From Gammaproteobacteria bacterium (GTDB lineage Bacteria; Pseudomonadota; Gammaproteobacteria; Eutrophobiales; Eutrophobiaceae): DNA of 7,369 bases. Below the pieces are notes generated by a model. That model was not told the origin of the DNA, did no database searches, and saw only the letters and a program-made list of their open reading frames with translations. Within the stretch, counting starts at the first letter, position 1. Each line of letters starts with the position of its first letter. The stretch spans positions 1-7,369 of the forward strand of contig JAENIZ010000058.1 of assembly GCA_016844485.1 (NCBI GenBank), read 5' to 3'. Below, piece by piece: positions 6,191 through 7,369 of the stretch. Position numbers and translations under genes: made by a program.

Positions 6191-7195
6191 ATGTCTAGTA
6201 TCACCATGCGTGAAATGCTGGAGGCCGGGGTTCATTTTGGCCACCAGTCCCGTTTCTGGAATCCCAAAATGGCCCCCTATCTGTTCGGCCAGCGTAACAA
6301 GATACATATTATCAATCTGGAAAAGACCCTGCCTCTATATAACGAGGCGATCAATTTTATCAGCAAAATGGCGGCCCGAAAGGGAACCATACTGTTTGTA
6401 GGGACTAAACGTGCTGCCCAGGCGATCACCCAGGAAGAGGCACAACGCTGTGGCATGCCATACGTCAATCGCCGCTGGCTGGGCGGTCTGTTAACCAATT
6501 ACAAGACGGTCAAGCAGTCCATTAAACGGCTTAAGGATCTCGATGCCATGGAGGCTGAGGGTGGGCTCGATCGCATGAGTAAAAAGGATTTATTAAGACA
6601 CAAACGTGAGCGGGCCAAACTGGAACGGAGTCTATCCGGGATTAAAGACATGCCCAGGGTGCCTGACGCCCTGTTTATCATCGATGTCGGCTATGAATAT
6701 ATCGCCGTCAGCGAGGCGAAAAAACTCAGGATACCGGTCATTGGTATTGTTGACAGTAATAACAGCCCGGATGGGATCGACTATGTCATACCGGGGAACG
6801 ATGATGCGATACGCTCAATTAAACTATATTTGAAGGGTGTTGCAGACGCGATTATTGATGCTCGTCAGTCGATTGCTCATCTTGGGGTTGCGGGCGAAGG
6901 TGACGAATTTGTTGAGCTGGATGATAAAGGTGCGCCTATTTCCAGGACTGAAGACGATCTTGCGTCAAAGGTTAAGGTTAAAAAGAAGGTAACAAAGAGG
7001 AAAACGGGTGAATTCGCAACTGAAGGGAAAGTTAAGACAAGGCCGGCAGTCAAGGTAAAAGAAGAAACACCAGTAGTCGAAGAAGCAGTAACTGAAAAGA
7101 TACCTGATGATCCGGCAACAAAAAAGAAAACCAGGAAAAAGACAGCGGAAAAACAGGCGGTCAATAAGAAGACGCCCAGGAAAAAATCCAGCTAA
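6191..7195 (+). CDS. rpsB: 30S ribosomal protein S2 with long charged C-terminal extension
   Basis: Small-subunit ribosomal protein that sits on the solvent side between head and body and is needed for binding of S1. ATG at 6191 gives 334 residues, against 241 in E. coli. Residues 1-245 align along their length with S2: MREMLEAGVHFGHQ (6-19), WNPKM (23-27), INLEKT (41-46), GTKRAA (71-76), RRWLGG (94-99), LTNYKTVKQSIKRLKDL (101-117), PDALFIID (158-165) and PGNDDAIRSIKLYL (201-214). FVE at 240-242 matches the very end of the E. coli protein. The remaining roughly 90 residues are low complexity: a basic stretch (258-290), an acidic one (291-308) and a second basic one rich in KK and KT (310-334). 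About 22 of the last 77 residues are lysine. The frame runs without interruption from core to TAA. tsf follows 54 bases downstream as in most bacteria. Confidence 0.97.
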   Translation: MSSITMREMLEAGVHFGHQSRFWNPKMAPYLFGQRNKIHIINLEKTLPLYNEAINFISKMAARKGTILFVGTKRAAQAITQEEAQRCGMPYVNRRWLGGLLTNYKTVKQSIKRLKDLDAMEAEGGLDRMSKKDLLRHKRERAKLERSLSGIKDMPRVPDALFIIDVGYEYIAVSEAKKLRIPVIGIVDSNNSPDGIDYVIPGNDDAIRSIKLYLKGVADAIIDARQSIAHLGVAGEGDEFVELDDKGAPISRTEDDLASKVKVKKKVTKRKTGEFATEGKVKTRPAVKVKEETPVVEEAVTEKIPDDPATKKKTRKKTAEKQAVNKKTPRKKSS

Positions 7196-7235
7196 ATCGC
7201 AATCAGCGCGAAACACCAGACATTTAAGTATAAGT

Positions 7236-7240
7236 GAGGA
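7236..7240 (+). promoter_or_regulatory. tsf ribosome binding site
   Basis: GAGGA lies 9 bases before the ATG at 7250. The 54-base rpsB-tsf gap (7196-7249) shows no hairpin followed by a T-run, so the two genes are expected to be co-transcribed, as in other bacteria. Confidence 0.8.
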
Positions 7241-7249
7241 AGAGTTGAG

Positions 7250-7369
7250 ATGCAGATAACATCCGCAATGGTAAAAGAACTGCGCGAACGTACCGGCGCA
7301 GGCATGATGGATTGTAAAAATGCCTTGCAGGAAGCCGGGGGGGATATTGAGACTGCTATTGAAGCCATG
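7250..7369 (+). CDS. tsf: Elongation factor Ts, N-terminal 40 codons (cut by window edge)
   Basis: EF-Ts is the nucleotide exchange factor that releases GDP from EF-Tu. Only the first 40 codons are present, open to the last base. They form the UBA-like N-terminal domain that contacts EF-Tu: VKELRERTGAGMMDCKNAL (8-26) is nearly identical to the family signature, followed by GGDIETAIE (30-38). Start is ATG at 7250, with GAGGA 9 bases upstream; the alignment to E. coli EF-Ts starts one residue later, which is normal variation. Position after rpsB agrees with the conserved rpsB-tsf pair. Confidence 0.97.
   Translation, partial: MQITSAMVKELRERTGAGMMDCKNALQEAGGDIETAIEAM

Noticed and set aside
6968..6979. 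Tandem AAGGTT units within rpsB as a functional DNA repeat
   Set aside because: Only two copies, and they are explained by the Lys-Val alternation of the coded tail.
6877..7164. Long open frames on the minus strand opposite the 3' part of rpsB
   Set aside because: They exist because the lysine-rich tail is A-rich on the plus strand, giving Phe/Ser/Val-rich low-complexity antisense frames without stops; no family resemblance and no ribosome binding site.
6923..7195. The S2 tail as a frameshift product or a fused separate gene
   Set aside because: The frame is continuous from the conserved core to TAA, the tail has no known domain, and the tsf ribosome binding site and start follow normally.

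Overview
The window looks like a chromosomal segment of a gammaproteobacterium of moderate to low GC. The evidence is the E. coli-like core order glnD-map-(divergent)-rpsB-tsf, a clear MutH endonuclease (a family tied to Dam/GATC-directed mismatch repair, essentially gammaproteobacterial), a full-length GlnD and a DusA-type tRNA dihydrouridine synthase. The genus cannot be named from the sequence alone.

Layout. Positions 1-693 (minus) hold the N-terminal 231 codons of a membrane protein that joins a DCC (DUF393) thiol-disulfide-like domain to the start of a lipase-maturation-factor-type membrane domain; it runs off the left edge. A 185-base spacer (694-878) follows, with a weak candidate terminator and an inverted repeat. 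From 879 to 6003 four genes lie head to tail on the minus strand, transcribed map -> glnD -> mutH -> dusA, with gaps of only 18, 10 and 18 bases, so they are very probably one operon. A 187-base divergent control region (6004-6190) separates map from rpsB. It carries a strong extended -10 promoter with a GC-rich discriminator, a leader of about 120 bases with candidate RNA pairings, and a strong ribosome binding site. rpsB (6191-7195) and the start of tsf (7250 to the right edge) run on the plus strand.

How they work together. rpsB-tsf supplies ribosomal protein S2 and elongation factor Ts. map removes the initiator methionine from new proteins, and dusA modifies tRNA, so much of the window serves translation. 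glnD is the nitrogen sensor acting on PII proteins, and mutH is the strand-discriminating nick enzyme of mismatch repair. Their joining in one operon is a difference from E. coli, where mutH and dusA lie elsewhere.

Most of the window is ordinary housekeeping DNA. I see no mobile element, CRISPR array, tRNA, rRNA or evident new defence or biosynthetic system. The points most worth a second look are the roughly 90-residue basic-acidic-basic C-terminal tail on ribosomal protein S2, the possibly overlapping divergent promoters and structured leader of rpsB, the map-glnD-mutH-dusA linkage, the DCC/lipase maturation factor fusion, and the lack of Shine-Dalgarno sequences on all five minus-strand genes.
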